From positions 372,001 through 436,000 of the forward strand of contig NZ_JACDTZ010000001.1 of NCBI RefSeq assembly GCF_013978595.1: DNA of 64,000 nucleotides, written 5' to 3'. The notes below the pieces were generated by a model, which made no database searches, was not told where the DNA came from, and was given only the letters and a program-made list of their open reading frames with translations. Below are positions 44,116-53,055 of the stretch, in pieces (the first letter of the stretch is position 1; each line of letters begins with the position of its first letter). Both the position numbers and the translations under genes were made by a program. Source of the DNA: Corynebacterium haematomassiliense (GTDB taxonomy: Bacteria > Actinomycetota > Actinomycetes > Mycobacteriales > Mycobacteriaceae).

Positions 44116-45756
44116 TTATGCAGATCCTTTCTTGGTGAGGTTTTCGAGGCTGAACTGGGCAGCACCACCGAGGTAGGCGCCGCGGGTGTCACGCGCTGAC
44201 GGGGCAGGCGCACCGTCAGCGGGTCTGCCGGTTAATTGATCGGTTGGCAGGTCAGTGCCTGTAGGTCGTGTGGAGGTGTCTTTGCGCACGGCGGCCATCA
44301 TGTTTTTCACCGCGGTATACGACACAGCACGCCTGGCGCCGTCGGTGGACACCAACCGCCTGCAGGCTTCTTCGAGGATTGGCTTGTTGGTGTGTTTGCC
44401 CATGCTGAGCACGTTGCGGCACGCTTGGTACGCCTGGGCAGGGATCGCTTTGGCTTCGATGATCTCGGCAATCACCTGGCGGGTGGCCGGCCCGATCTTG
44501 GCGGCTTCGCGCAGGAAGTACTCGCTTGTCCATAACCCACGGGTGTCACCTATGTTCGCCGGGATGTGGTCGGTGTCGGTGACATACACCCCGCGGGCAC
44601 GCGCGAGTTGGTGTCTGGCCACACGCTGCCCGGCGTCGAAGACGGCGAGACTGTCACCGGTGATACGCACATCCACGGTGCGGCCCACCAGCTGGTTGGG
44701 CACCGAGTAATGCGCGTTGTGCACTCTGATGTGGAAATTAGGCGCGACTTTGGCGCGTTTCCATTCGGTACGCTGCCACGGTGTTTCAGGCAGCGCGGTG
44801 AGCACGTCGCGTTCGAACTGATCAAACAATGCGCGCCTGCTCGTCGCATTGCCGCGAAACGGCGTGGCAGCGTTGATCCCATCGACTAGGACGGTAATTT
44901 TTGCGTTGAGCTCGTCTATTCCGGCGCACTGGTGGCCATCGAGTGCGTGGATAACGTTCTGGGTGACAATCTTGACTGCAGCTTCAACGCTGGCCTTATC
45001 CTTGGGACGTTTCGCCCGAGCCGGCAACGCGGCGGTGTTGTAGTGCTCCAAAAACTCCTCGTAGGTGGAGTTGACCCGGCGATTCCTGTCCGCGGCACTG
45101 ATCACATTCGAAGCCGTTGAGGCATTATCCGGCACGATGACCTCGGCAACCCCGCCGAAGTACTCGAACGCGCGGATATGGGCTGCAAGCCACGCGTCCT
45201 GGCGCTCATCCGCGCACGCGCAGGCGAACACCATGCCCGAATACGGCAGCGAGGCGACAAAGATGCTGACCTTCGAGCCTTGCCCGCCGGTGGGGTCAAA
45301 CAACCGCATCTTCGTGCCTGCCCAGTCCACCTGCATCGTATGGCCTGGGGCATGGGTGATCCTGGCGGTCAGCCCGGCTGCATCAACGTGTTGAGCCACA
45401 AGTTGGCGAAACCGCTCGTAGCTGTAGTACCGCTGGCCTGTGCCCGCAGGCTGTGCGGTGTAGCGGCCCCACAGCACCTGCAGGGTCACTTTGTTGCGCC
45501 CGGTGCGCGCTTTGGCGACAGCGTCGAAATCGATCGGGACGAAATCGCCCTGAGCATGGCTGCGCCCGTCGACGAACCAGTCCGCCAGCTCATGATCCGC
45601 AACCCCACGAAGTTGCTCACGGGTTGTGATGTTGTGTTCCACCAGCGCATCGCGTGCTTTTTGCACCGTGGTGTGCGAGCACCGCAGACTCGAACAGATT
45701 TGGCGGACAGACCAGCCTTTGAGCACTTGATCCATTACCGCCCGGTAGTCAGTCAC
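44116..45756 (-). CDS. istA: IS21-family transposase IstA
   Basis: A 546-aa DDE transposase. An N-terminal helix-turn-helix (MDQVLKGWSVRQICSSLRCS) is followed by an rve integrase core with Asp in MQVDWAGTKM (near 145), VPDNASTAS (near 215) and a downstream Glu in KDKASVEAAV. A C-terminal beta-barrel-like region follows. No frameshift or internal stop seen, so it appears functional. Confidence 0.92.
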   Translation of the reverse strand: MTDYRAVMDQVLKGWSVRQICSSLRCSHTTVQKARDALVEHNITTREQLRGVADHELADWFVDGRSHAQGDFVPIDFDAVAKARTGRNKVTLQVLWGRYTAQPAGTGQRYYSYERFRQLVAQHVDAAGLTARITHAPGHTMQVDWAGTKMRLFDPTGGQGSKVSIFVASLPYSGMVFACACADERQDAWLAAHIRAFEYFGGVAEVIVPDNASTASNVISAADRNRRVNSTYEEFLEHYNTAALPARAKRPKDKASVEAAVKIVTQNVIHALDGHQCAGIDELNAKITVLVDGINAATPFRGNATSRRALFDQFERDVLTALPETPWQRTEWKRAKVAPNFHIRVHNAHYSVPNQLVGRTVDVRITGDSLAVFDAGQRVARHQLARARGVYVTDTDHIPANIGDTRGLWTSEYFLREAAKIGPATRQVIAEIIEAKAIPAQAYQACRNVLSMGKHTNKPILEEACRRLVSTDGARRAVSYTAVKNMMAAVRKDTSTRPTGTDLPTDQLTGRPADGAPAPSARDTRGAYLGGAAQFSLENLTKKGSA

Positions 45757-45879
45757 AATCAGACTCCTCTGGTAACGCCGCGTGCCCTGAAGTCACGCGG
45801 TCACCAGAATCCTCCCCCGGACTGTTACTGGATGCTCACCAATGCGTTACTCGATACTCACCACGGTGTTACTAGATAC

Positions 45880-46075
45880 GACCGCGCAACAAACCGCCCC
45901 TCCCACTGTTGCGAAAACCAGAGTGAGACACTGCGCCGGAGCGATTTAGCGAACCGTCTTGCGACCCGCTTGCTCTGACGGAGCAACACGCCTAGTCGCA
46001 GACCTCGATCCGCCCACCCCCTGCCACTCAACCCAGAGCTTTGACCCGCTTTCTGAGTGGGTAACGTTTGTTGGC
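45880..46075. other. Intergenic region between IS21 and the lipoprotein gene
   Basis: No gene seen. TTGACC near 46042 and TAACGT near 46062 could be promoter elements for the lipoprotein gene, with a short spacer. Confidence 0.3.
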
Positions 46076-46561
46076 ATGAAGAAGACTATTTCCGCTCTCG
46101 CCGCGGTCTCCGCAATGTTTCTCGCGTCGTGCTCCGGTACGGAAACAGACTCGTCCCAGTCACAGGAGACAGCGCAAGCCGGTTACGAGGTCGGCGACTT
46201 TTTGCTTAACGTCGTAGACGTCGCCGACCCGTCAAGCGTCACGGAAGTCGAAATGCCGGACTACGAAGGTCGCAAGCAGGTTTCCGTTACGGCAGACGTG
46301 ACGAACAACTCCGAGGAAGGGGTTGACCTGGCATGCAGTACAGACCTTGAGGTCCAGATCGCGTCCAACGGCTCCGCGTGGGGCAACGTCGGCTACCTGG
46401 AGCGCGTACCCGACAACCCGCAGTGCGGTGACTTAATCGCCCCCGGCGAGACGAAGCAGATGACTTGGGTGTCGCTCATGCCTGAAGAAGCTCAGCCGAC
46501 GGACTTGTTTGTCCAACTCGCTTCCGACCCAAATTTCTTCGAGGAAGTTCCGCTTCGGTAG
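46076..46561 (+). CDS. Hypothetical lipoprotein
   Basis: A 161-aa protein with lipoprotein signal MKKTISALAAVSAMFLASCS (lipobox LASC). The mature part is acidic and beta-rich with a DUF4352-like feel: KQVSVTADVTNNSEEGVDLAC, two later Cys (LAC, PQCGD), and a LIAPGETKQMTWVSLMPEEA segment. DUF4352-type domains are extracellular immunoglobulin-like folds of unknown role. The ATG at 46076 is the only start giving the signal peptide. It is the sole plus-strand gene of the accessory region. Confidence 0.75.
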   Translation: MKKTISALAAVSAMFLASCSGTETDSSQSQETAQAGYEVGDFLLNVVDVADPSSVTEVEMPDYEGRKQVSVTADVTNNSEEGVDLACSTDLEVQIASNGSAWGNVGYLERVPDNPQCGDLIAPGETKQMTWVSLMPEEAQPTDLFVQLASDPNFFEEVPLR

Positions 46562-46679
46562 CCGGGTCAGCGGGCGCTGCGGGGTTCCGAGTAATTCTGG
46601 ACCTAGCTCACAATCAGCCAATTCCTGGCCAGATCTCGTGATCCTTACTTTCTAGTTCAACCGGATCTTTGTCTAGTAG

Positions 46680-47921
46680 TCACCTGGTCCGTTTGGCGAG
46701 CGCGCGCTGTGTGTCAGCAAGGTAGACGAGTTGATTGTTTTGTACCATCTCGTGGCGACTTTTTGAAGCGTTCTTCCACCCTGCATAAGCGCCAGTTATC
46801 GCCGCCACCGAGGCGGTAACTGCTGCTGCGAGGGGATTCGATAAGTCAGGCAAGCCCGCTTTTACCGCTAGATTGACAACTCTCTCGACATCTTCCGGCT
46901 GGACACCAGGAACGTAATCACCGGTTTGAGTCGCGACAAAGGTGACTCCGGGAATCGAGCCCCTTAACAGCCCGGACTTTGTTGCACGCCACGCACCTGA
47001 GAGCGAAGTGTCATCTAGCGCCTCGATAACCGTGCTTACGCGGGGTTCCACGTAGTCGTGCCAAAGATCGTCAAGTGCTTCATCGTCAACGTCTGAGCCA
47101 CATCTCGGATGAAGCATCGCTTCCAATTCGACTACCGCAAGCCTGTATTCCTCCAGAGGAGCTCGAATAATCTTGCGGGCATCCAAAACATTTTCGATAC
47201 TTGCGTTAGGAAATGCAGGCAGGAAAGAAATCATGGCGGTTCCGGTTTTCGTCCTTCGGATTCCCACCTGCTGGCGATTCGCTATCGGAAGGAACCGCTC
47301 TCTTTCAGCCGCAGATACTAGATTCCCCATGAGCGAGTCGAACATGATCGCACCGCCAGTCGCAACGAGTTGGCCTTGGACAACGCCAAGCATTTTGTCC
47401 ACGTCGACTTCGTCTGGCCTAGTGATGACATCGGTCGCCCAGTCAGAATGAATCGTCAACGCACCGGCCGAGACGGCTTGTTCAAGTTGGTCACCACCGT
47501 GGTCCTTCCACATCTTTTCTTGCTGTTTTAAGAGCCTGTGGGCGTCCTCTCGGATGAACTTGTGGTGCCTCTCCGCTTCTCGCCTCTGTTTCCGATTCCC
47601 ATTCTTACTCGCGTTTACGAAGTTTCTGAGCCAGTCGCGCTTTGCAACTCCCGTTTCGTCTAGCGTCATCTCCCGGTTATTACGCTCTGTCCAGAGAATG
47701 AACTCAGCGAGCTCGACTGGCGGCAAGCGTGTGGCATTGGCGTACCACTGAAGTTCACCTGCCGTCATCGAGTAGAGGTGAACATGGTCGCTGTATAGCA
47801 GTGCGCTTGAGGTGAGAGACACGTCTTCGGTTACGCCACCCGGTTCAAGCAAGTAGGCTTCCTGCGGGCCGGAAAGGATTGTGAGCTCGCTTCTCTTCGA
47901 ATTGGTTCGACTCCCTCTCAT
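46680..47921 (-). CDS. Unrecognised 413-aa protein linked to a type III R-M operon
   Basis: It lies 104 bp downstream of the type III restriction subunit on the same strand and shares its lower GC. The N-terminus reads SSALLYSDHVHLYSMTAGEL. A charged helical stretch follows (GNRKQRREAERHHKFIREDA, about 105-140), then a Gly-rich GVVQGQLVATGGAIMFDSLM, FPNASIENVLDARKIIRAPL then EEYRLAVVELEAML, and near the C-terminus a hydrophobic Ala-rich segment (LAAAVTASVAAITGAYAGW) with a charged tail. The LLYSDHV and ENVLDARK patterns loosely recall DUF6236-type proteins, but this is not a firm match. No nuclease or NTPase motif was seen. It may be an accessory defence protein; function unknown. Confidence 0.7.
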   Translation of the reverse strand: MRGSRTNSKRSELTILSGPQEAYLLEPGGVTEDVSLTSSALLYSDHVHLYSMTAGELQWYANATRLPPVELAEFILWTERNNREMTLDETGVAKRDWLRNFVNASKNGNRKQRREAERHHKFIREDAHRLLKQQEKMWKDHGGDQLEQAVSAGALTIHSDWATDVITRPDEVDVDKMLGVVQGQLVATGGAIMFDSLMGNLVSAAERERFLPIANRQQVGIRRTKTGTAMISFLPAFPNASIENVLDARKIIRAPLEEYRLAVVELEAMLHPRCGSDVDDEALDDLWHDYVEPRVSTVIEALDDTSLSGAWRATKSGLLRGSIPGVTFVATQTGDYVPGVQPEDVERVVNLAVKAGLPDLSNPLAAAVTASVAAITGAYAGWKNASKSRHEMVQNNQLVYLADTQRALAKRTR

Positions 47922-48025
47922 TAATTCGTTTCCCTTCGTCGTGGCTATTCAGATTCACCTGATGTGGATAGGCAGATGCAATCTCGGCAATCTCACCCAG
48001 TTACCGACCCGAACCCCGCGCTGTC

Positions 48026-50614
48026 TCACGCCCCGGGATTCGACTTCCGCTTCAGGTCTTCCCACGACTCAGACGCTCGAATATCGGACTCGTAGGCAAT
48101 GACGTAGCCCCACTTCTGACCGACGAAGTCCTCTTCGCCGAGCAGTTCCCGGACGAGCACTCGGGCCGCGGCTCGTTTCGCTTGTACCGTTTCGTCGTCT
48201 CGGCCCTTGTCGGACTTGCCCTCGATAATCCACATCGTGCCGTCGGAGTCCTGGGCGACGAAGTCGGGGTAGTAGGTGTCTCGAGTGGTGTACATGATCG
48301 ACGCACCGTCAGTGGAGTAAAGGCGTTTCCACCATACGATGTCCGAGGTGTAGTTCAGTAGCAGCGCGAGCAGGTACTCTCCGCCCCACGAGTCGAAACT
48401 CGCTGCGGGGAACAGTCCGCGGTTCCAGCCGTCGTAGAACTCGCGGGGCTTGAACTTCGCCTGCTGGTCTTTAGAGAGTTGCTGGAGCACCTCTTTGCCA
48501 AACGGCAAGGTCACGACCTCGTCAATTGGCAGTTCGACCGGAACGATGGTCGTTTCGGTTTGCAGGCTGCTGGCGTGCTGTCGTGCCTTGTCGTTTACAA
48601 GTGCGACGAGCTCGTCTACTGCGGACTGCTTCGCTTTCTCCGTCCAGTGGTCGATACCGGCGTTCGCCATGAAGGTCGGAAGGACGTATTGCACAAGTGT
48701 GATCGCGTTCTTTTTGTCCTGGGTAACAACCCCAAGACCGAATACTCGGCGGGTAAGTTCGCCAATGACGGCGTCTTCCGCTACGGGAGCCGATTCGACT
48801 TCCGCGTCGGTGGTGCGTTTCGTGTCGAGCTTGGACTTTCGCACCACGATTTCTTCGCGCGTGAGTGCTTCTTTGGAGTCGGCGACGCGGCGGGCTGCCC
48901 GGATAATGTTCTCCTCGTCGATGTGGGTGAGAAGGAACGGCGTGGTTGATTTCGCCATGACCGTGGACGGAAACAGGAAGGTCTTTCCTGCGAAGTGTTC
49001 GTTGACCCTGATTTCCGTTGCCGGGATGTAGCCGGCGCGCTGCATGGTCTCGTTGTCACCGACTCGTCGGAATGAGACCCCTCCGGCATTACCACCAGTG
49101 ACCTGGGTAGTTTCGCCGGTCTTGGTGCCGATGTCGCTCGGGCCGTCCGTCGCTTCGGCTGTCGGAGTGTCAGGCCACGCGGTTGAGCCTGAGCCCGAAC
49201 TCGTTTCAGCCTCGGATGAAAGACCGTTCGGGTTTGGCTGTACCTGTCCTTCGCCCTGGCGGAAGCTTTCTTCAACGTCCATGCCGGAGATAGCGCCCTG
49301 GGCGGCATCTCCGAGACCGAAAGAACGGAGCACGTCCTCGTCCTTGAGGAGGGACTTGAACGACTTGTGGCTCAAAATGTCGAGTTGGTCCAGCTCGGCT
49401 ACGCCAGTACGCGCCCCGAAGGGAAGGCGCAGGCCGCGGCCCATGGTCTGCTGGGTGAGAATGTCCGACGACATAGCGCGCAGCGCACACATCACCGCGA
49501 CTCGTTTGGTGTCCCAGCCTTCTTTGAGACGGTCAACGGAAACAATGGCTCGCACCGTCGAGGCAGGGCTATCGAGTTCGTCTAATCGGCGCAGCGTGAC
49601 CGCGTCATTGTGTTTGTTGTCGAACTGGAGCACCGCGTCAGGGTCGCCGAAATAGCCTGGCCCCTGGAGGATCTTGGTGACTTCTCCGGCATGCGCGACG
49701 CTTTCGCAAACGACGAACAGCAGAGGCTTCGTCCGCTTTTTCTCGCCTGCTTCTCCGGGGAAGTTCGCTTGGCCGTACGCCTCGTAGGCAGCCTCTTTGT
49801 TCCGCAACAGTGAGACCGCGTCGAGCAGTTGCCTTTCCTCGGCTGAGTCCTTGGGGTAGCCGTTCTCGCGGTAGATCAGCATCGGCGACTTCACGTAGCC
49901 GTCTTCAATCGCGCTATACAGCGGGTAGTGGAAGATGACGTGGTCCGTATCGGATGCCGAAGCGGTAAGCCCAATCGTGGCAGCGGGACGGAGATCCTTC
50001 AGCGCCTGGTTAAACGCCTTAGCCGAGGTGCCAAACAGGTGAGACTCGTCTGCGATAACCACGAGGTCGTCGAGGTTGACCAGGTAATCGTAGAGCGAGC
50101 CGGACTCTTCCTGGTGGTCGCGAATCTTGCGGCGCATACCGTCTTTGGTGTCTGCGCCTGCGTTTGCGATTTTCGGCTCGATAAGTTGCGACACGTTAAA
50201 GACGTAGACCATCGGACCGTCTGCGGCATTGCGGAAAAGCTCAGACTGGCCGGCACGCCACGCGCCGTAATTGCCAGGCGAAACCACCTGGGGAGCAGAG
50301 GAGAAGCCGTCAACGTAGCGACGCGACCCCTGGGTGAAGTTTTGGACAGTCTTGTTTTCCAATACCGTCGAGGGTGGGACGACCACCATGACGTTTTTCA
50401 CCCCGAAGCGCGAGAGGTACTCAATGAGCGCGGCCATGAGGTAGGTCTTGCCCGCACCTGTGGCCATGTGCAAGACCATCGGCTCTAGCGGGTTAAAGTC
50501 GCCCGTGAGGTGGTAGATGAGCTTGCGCAGCGCACGCTTATTGGGGTCTCGTAGCTGGAACTCTGTCGCAATGCTGTCGATGAGTCCTTGGTCAAGTGCG
50601 ATTGGAAGTGCCAT
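48026..50614 (-). CDS. res: Type III restriction enzyme, Res (helicase-nuclease) subunit
   Basis: An 862-aa motor-nuclease. Superfamily 2 motifs are ATGAGKTYLMAAL (Walker A near residue 55), VVIADESHLFGTS (DExH near 180), ATIGLTASASD, and QQTMGRGLRLPFG (motif VI). The C-terminus has a PD-(D/E)xK nuclease: YYPDFVAQDSDGTMWIIEGK then SDKG. The start at 50614 (MALPIALDQG) is chosen, 2 bp after the mod stop; the frame upstream runs back into mod. With Mod it cleaves unmodified DNA after ATP-driven translocation. No inactivating lesion seen. Confidence 0.9.
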   Translation of the reverse strand: MALPIALDQGLIDSIATEFQLRDPNKRALRKLIYHLTGDFNPLEPMVLHMATGAGKTYLMAALIEYLSRFGVKNVMVVVPPSTVLENKTVQNFTQGSRRYVDGFSSAPQVVSPGNYGAWRAGQSELFRNAADGPMVYVFNVSQLIEPKIANAGADTKDGMRRKIRDHQEESGSLYDYLVNLDDLVVIADESHLFGTSAKAFNQALKDLRPAATIGLTASASDTDHVIFHYPLYSAIEDGYVKSPMLIYRENGYPKDSAEERQLLDAVSLLRNKEAAYEAYGQANFPGEAGEKKRTKPLLFVVCESVAHAGEVTKILQGPGYFGDPDAVLQFDNKHNDAVTLRRLDELDSPASTVRAIVSVDRLKEGWDTKRVAVMCALRAMSSDILTQQTMGRGLRLPFGARTGVAELDQLDILSHKSFKSLLKDEDVLRSFGLGDAAQGAISGMDVEESFRQGEGQVQPNPNGLSSEAETSSGSGSTAWPDTPTAEATDGPSDIGTKTGETTQVTGGNAGGVSFRRVGDNETMQRAGYIPATEIRVNEHFAGKTFLFPSTVMAKSTTPFLLTHIDEENIIRAARRVADSKEALTREEIVVRKSKLDTKRTTDAEVESAPVAEDAVIGELTRRVFGLGVVTQDKKNAITLVQYVLPTFMANAGIDHWTEKAKQSAVDELVALVNDKARQHASSLQTETTIVPVELPIDEVVTLPFGKEVLQQLSKDQQAKFKPREFYDGWNRGLFPAASFDSWGGEYLLALLLNYTSDIVWWKRLYSTDGASIMYTTRDTYYPDFVAQDSDGTMWIIEGKSDKGRDDETVQAKRAAARVLVRELLGEEDFVGQKWGYVIAYESDIRASESWEDLKRKSNPGA

Positions 50615-50616
50615 GT

Positions 50617-52632
50617 CTACTTGCCCTCCTGCGTTGCCGTTGCCGAGTAGGTGAAGATGTCGTTCGGAATGTGGACAATCTGGCACGGCTTGCCCGTTGT
50701 CCTCGCGAACTGCCTGATTCCCGGTTCGAGCTCCGTTGCGGCGAGCGTGACACCTTCGCCCTCATTCAGATGGGCGAGAAGATCTTCGGCCTTGTCTTGA
50801 TCGAGTCGGCCTTCGACTACTTTGAGAAACATCGAGCCTCGTTTGCCGTTGAAATGACGGTTGTCCGGGGTGAGCGAGAAGTTGAGGTTCGCTGCGACAG
50901 AGTTGACGAGCGCCGCACCGGTTGCCGCTTCGGTAAGCGTGACGAGACCCAATTCGGGGACGTAGTCGAAACACTGCGGTGCAAGGTGGGCGACAGCAAA
51001 ACCGCCACCGCCGCGCCAGTTGACGACGCCTTTCTGGTTTTTAGTCTTCGTTGCAGTTTTGAGCGCCTTGACTACCGATTCGGTTTTCAATTCGGGATTC
51101 GCTGCGAGCACCTTGTTAAGAGCACTGTTGAACTTCTGGGCGTCTTCTGGCGAAAGACCGTCGGGAAGGCCTTCCTCGGTCGCGTCGACGCGCTCTGGCT
51201 TCTGAATGCTGATTCCGCCCTGGTCTTCGTTATTGATGACCTTCTCAAGGCGGGGGCGAGTGAAGCGGTTGAAGGTGTCCTCCACGAGTTCGCATGTCAC
51301 CCAGCGGCGACCCATCTTCTGGGCTACCGCAGCGGTGGTTCCCGAACCGGCGAACACGTCGAGGACGACGTCTCCGGGATCGGTTGCGATGTGGATGATG
51401 CGCTCTAGGAGCCGCTCTGGTTTGGGGGTGGAGAACGCCGAAGTTCCCGGGAAGAGTGCTCGAATTTCCTTAGCCGCGGTGTCTGTATGCCCGACTTCAC
51501 TGTAGGGCAGTAAGTTCGTAGCAAGCCGTCCTGAGTCTACGTCGGTTAGGTAGGTCTTCCGGCCAAACCCACCAGTACCACCTCTGGTTGGGTAAAACTG
51601 GGGCCAGTTCCCCTCCTCGTAACGTTTCTGAGCATGAACTTTGTTTCTGCTCCAATCTCGCATAACTAGTGGTGGGACGTCGGTTCTCGCCTCGACGCTA
51701 GAACCTGCGACGCGTTGCTGATTTTCGAGTTCTTTGTCAGTGATTTCTCCGCGTTCGTAGGGACCCCAACCAGAGAAGATTTCAAGCATTTTCTCTTGCG
51801 AGAATGGCCAGCATCGACCTGTGGAGGGGTAGGTCATTTCGCCTGTGATGGGGTGCTGGATGCCGTAAATCATTCCGAGATGGGTTACCGCACCCGGAGC
51901 CGATGAGTCCGCGTTCTTCCATGCCCCTCGGGTATCATTGTCCGGGTTCTTATATCGGGCGTCCATCTCCTCCGTCCGCGGCAAACGGTTCGGAAAAAAC
52001 CCACCCGACTTGGAATAAACCAGGATGGTGTCAGTGACTGCGGGAATGCCCTTCGAATCGTTTCTGGGCGAGTAGGTCTTTTCCCAAACCACCTCTGCCA
52101 CAAAGTTTCCACTTCCAAACACTTCGTCCATAAGCACCCGCATCCGGTGGTTTTCCACGTCATCGAGGTGGACCCAAATCGACCCGTCATCGCTAAGAAG
52201 CTTGCGTAGGTGAACCAGACGGTCACGCATCATGGTGAGCCAGACAGAGTGTTCGAGGTTGTCCTCGTAATTGGCGAAGGTTTGTGCGGTGTTAAAAGGA
52301 GGGTCGATGTAAATGCACTTCACCTTGCCGAGGTACTTCTCTCGCAACTCCGGCACGTGAGCAAGAGCTTCAAGCACGTCGCCGGACTCACCGAGGACCA
52401 GCAAATTGTCCTCGGTCGGCTCTAGGTCTGCCCGCTCCGAGTATCGAGTGTCCTCGTCCTTCGGCGACTGCTTGCCGGTGACCACTTCGTCAACAACGAG
52501 TGCCCGAGTCTCGCAGTACCGCGGGTCTTTCGGGTCAACCCACTCGTATGCGTAGCGTCCCTCTTCGCTGGGGATGAGCGCCTTGTCCTTGTTGAACCAG
52601 GTCAATTCGAGTAATTGCTTCGCGCCGGCCAC
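50617..52632 (-). CDS. mod: Type III DNA adenine methyltransferase, Mod subunit
   Basis: A 671-aa beta-class N6-adenine methyltransferase that protects and recognises the target site. Catalytic motif IV is IYIDPPFNTAQTF (near residue 92) and SAM motif I VLDVFAGSGTTAAVAQKMGR lies after it (near 420), the beta-class order. The target-recognition region is between them. The start is GTG at 52632. It is the first gene of the mod-res operon. No simple-sequence tract suggesting phase variation was noticed. Confidence 0.92.
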   Translation of the reverse strand: MAGAKQLLELTWFNKDKALIPSEEGRYAYEWVDPKDPRYCETRALVVDEVVTGKQSPKDEDTRYSERADLEPTEDNLLVLGESGDVLEALAHVPELREKYLGKVKCIYIDPPFNTAQTFANYEDNLEHSVWLTMMRDRLVHLRKLLSDDGSIWVHLDDVENHRMRVLMDEVFGSGNFVAEVVWEKTYSPRNDSKGIPAVTDTILVYSKSGGFFPNRLPRTEEMDARYKNPDNDTRGAWKNADSSAPGAVTHLGMIYGIQHPITGEMTYPSTGRCWPFSQEKMLEIFSGWGPYERGEITDKELENQQRVAGSSVEARTDVPPLVMRDWSRNKVHAQKRYEEGNWPQFYPTRGGTGGFGRKTYLTDVDSGRLATNLLPYSEVGHTDTAAKEIRALFPGTSAFSTPKPERLLERIIHIATDPGDVVLDVFAGSGTTAAVAQKMGRRWVTCELVEDTFNRFTRPRLEKVINNEDQGGISIQKPERVDATEEGLPDGLSPEDAQKFNSALNKVLAANPELKTESVVKALKTATKTKNQKGVVNWRGGGGFAVAHLAPQCFDYVPELGLVTLTEAATGAALVNSVAANLNFSLTPDNRHFNGKRGSMFLKVVEGRLDQDKAEDLLAHLNEGEGVTLAATELEPGIRQFARTTGKPCQIVHIPNDIFTYSATATQEGK

Positions 52633-52841
52633 CGTTTCGCTGCCTCGTTTCGTTTGTCGGGGCGTTCAAATAATTCGCACTTTATGGTAGCCGGGGCGGC
52701 GACAGGCACGGAAGAAAATACGTCCCGAGACGAACATATTTTTGGATCGCGAGTGGGGTGGGTGCGTCACCGATCGAAACGGTGTACCGGATTATTTCGG
52801 CTAAGCGGTCCAAGGCGACTCGTCGCCCCGTTAATTTTGAG
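52633..52841. other. Non-coding gap between mod and the tRNA-Leu terminator
   Basis: No gene seen. It should contain the mod-res promoter. TTCGTTTGTCGG and AATAATTCG are AT-rich stretches, but no confident -10/-35 pair was picked. Confidence 0.4.
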
Positions 52842-52875
52842 CGAGGGCTCCGGAAAAAGTTTCCGAAACCCTCGA
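52842..52875 (-). terminator. Terminator of tRNA-Leu
   Basis: An imperfect hairpin, CGAGGGCTCCGGAAA with TTTCCGAAACCCTCG, immediately beyond the tRNA 3' end on the minus strand. Confidence 0.55.
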
Positions 52876-52883
52876 GAAAAGCG

Positions 52884-52957
52884 TGCCCCAGGTGAGACTC
52901 GAACTCACACTGGACGGGTTTTGAATCCGTTGCCTCTGCCAATTGGGCTACTGGGGC
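52884..52957 (-). tRNA. tRNA-Leu (CAA), short variable arm
   Basis: A 74-nt minus-strand cloverleaf. Acceptor GCCCCAG/CTGGGGC with A73, anticodon loop TTCAAAA giving CAA, T-loop GTTCGAGTC. The variable region is only 5 nt (CCAGT), whereas leucine tRNAs normally have a long variable arm; the last anticodon-stem pair is A-C. The amino acid is assigned from the anticodon only. Confidence 0.8.
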
Positions 52958-53055
52958 ATCGGGCGAAAGTTTATCCCAGTGCAGCCTCCGCCACGAAATC
53001 ACCTCGCTAGTGGGCGAGCCGGGCCATGTCGGGCTGCCCGCTAGACTGGCCAACC

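Larger units (their letters stand above)
43261..45879 (-). mobile_element. Complete IS21-family insertion sequence
   Basis: istA and istB lie in tandem on the minus strand between related ends. The left end begins GTGTTTAGTAAC; the right end, reverse-complemented, begins GTATCTAGTAAC. Each end carries further copies of a GTGAGTATCGRGTAACRC-type unit (left from 43278, right about 45824-45879 inverted), the multiple terminal repeats typical of IS21. Flanks GACCAC (43255-43260) and GACCGC (45880-45885) could be an imperfect target duplication. Both genes look intact, so the element may be active. Confidence 0.85.
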
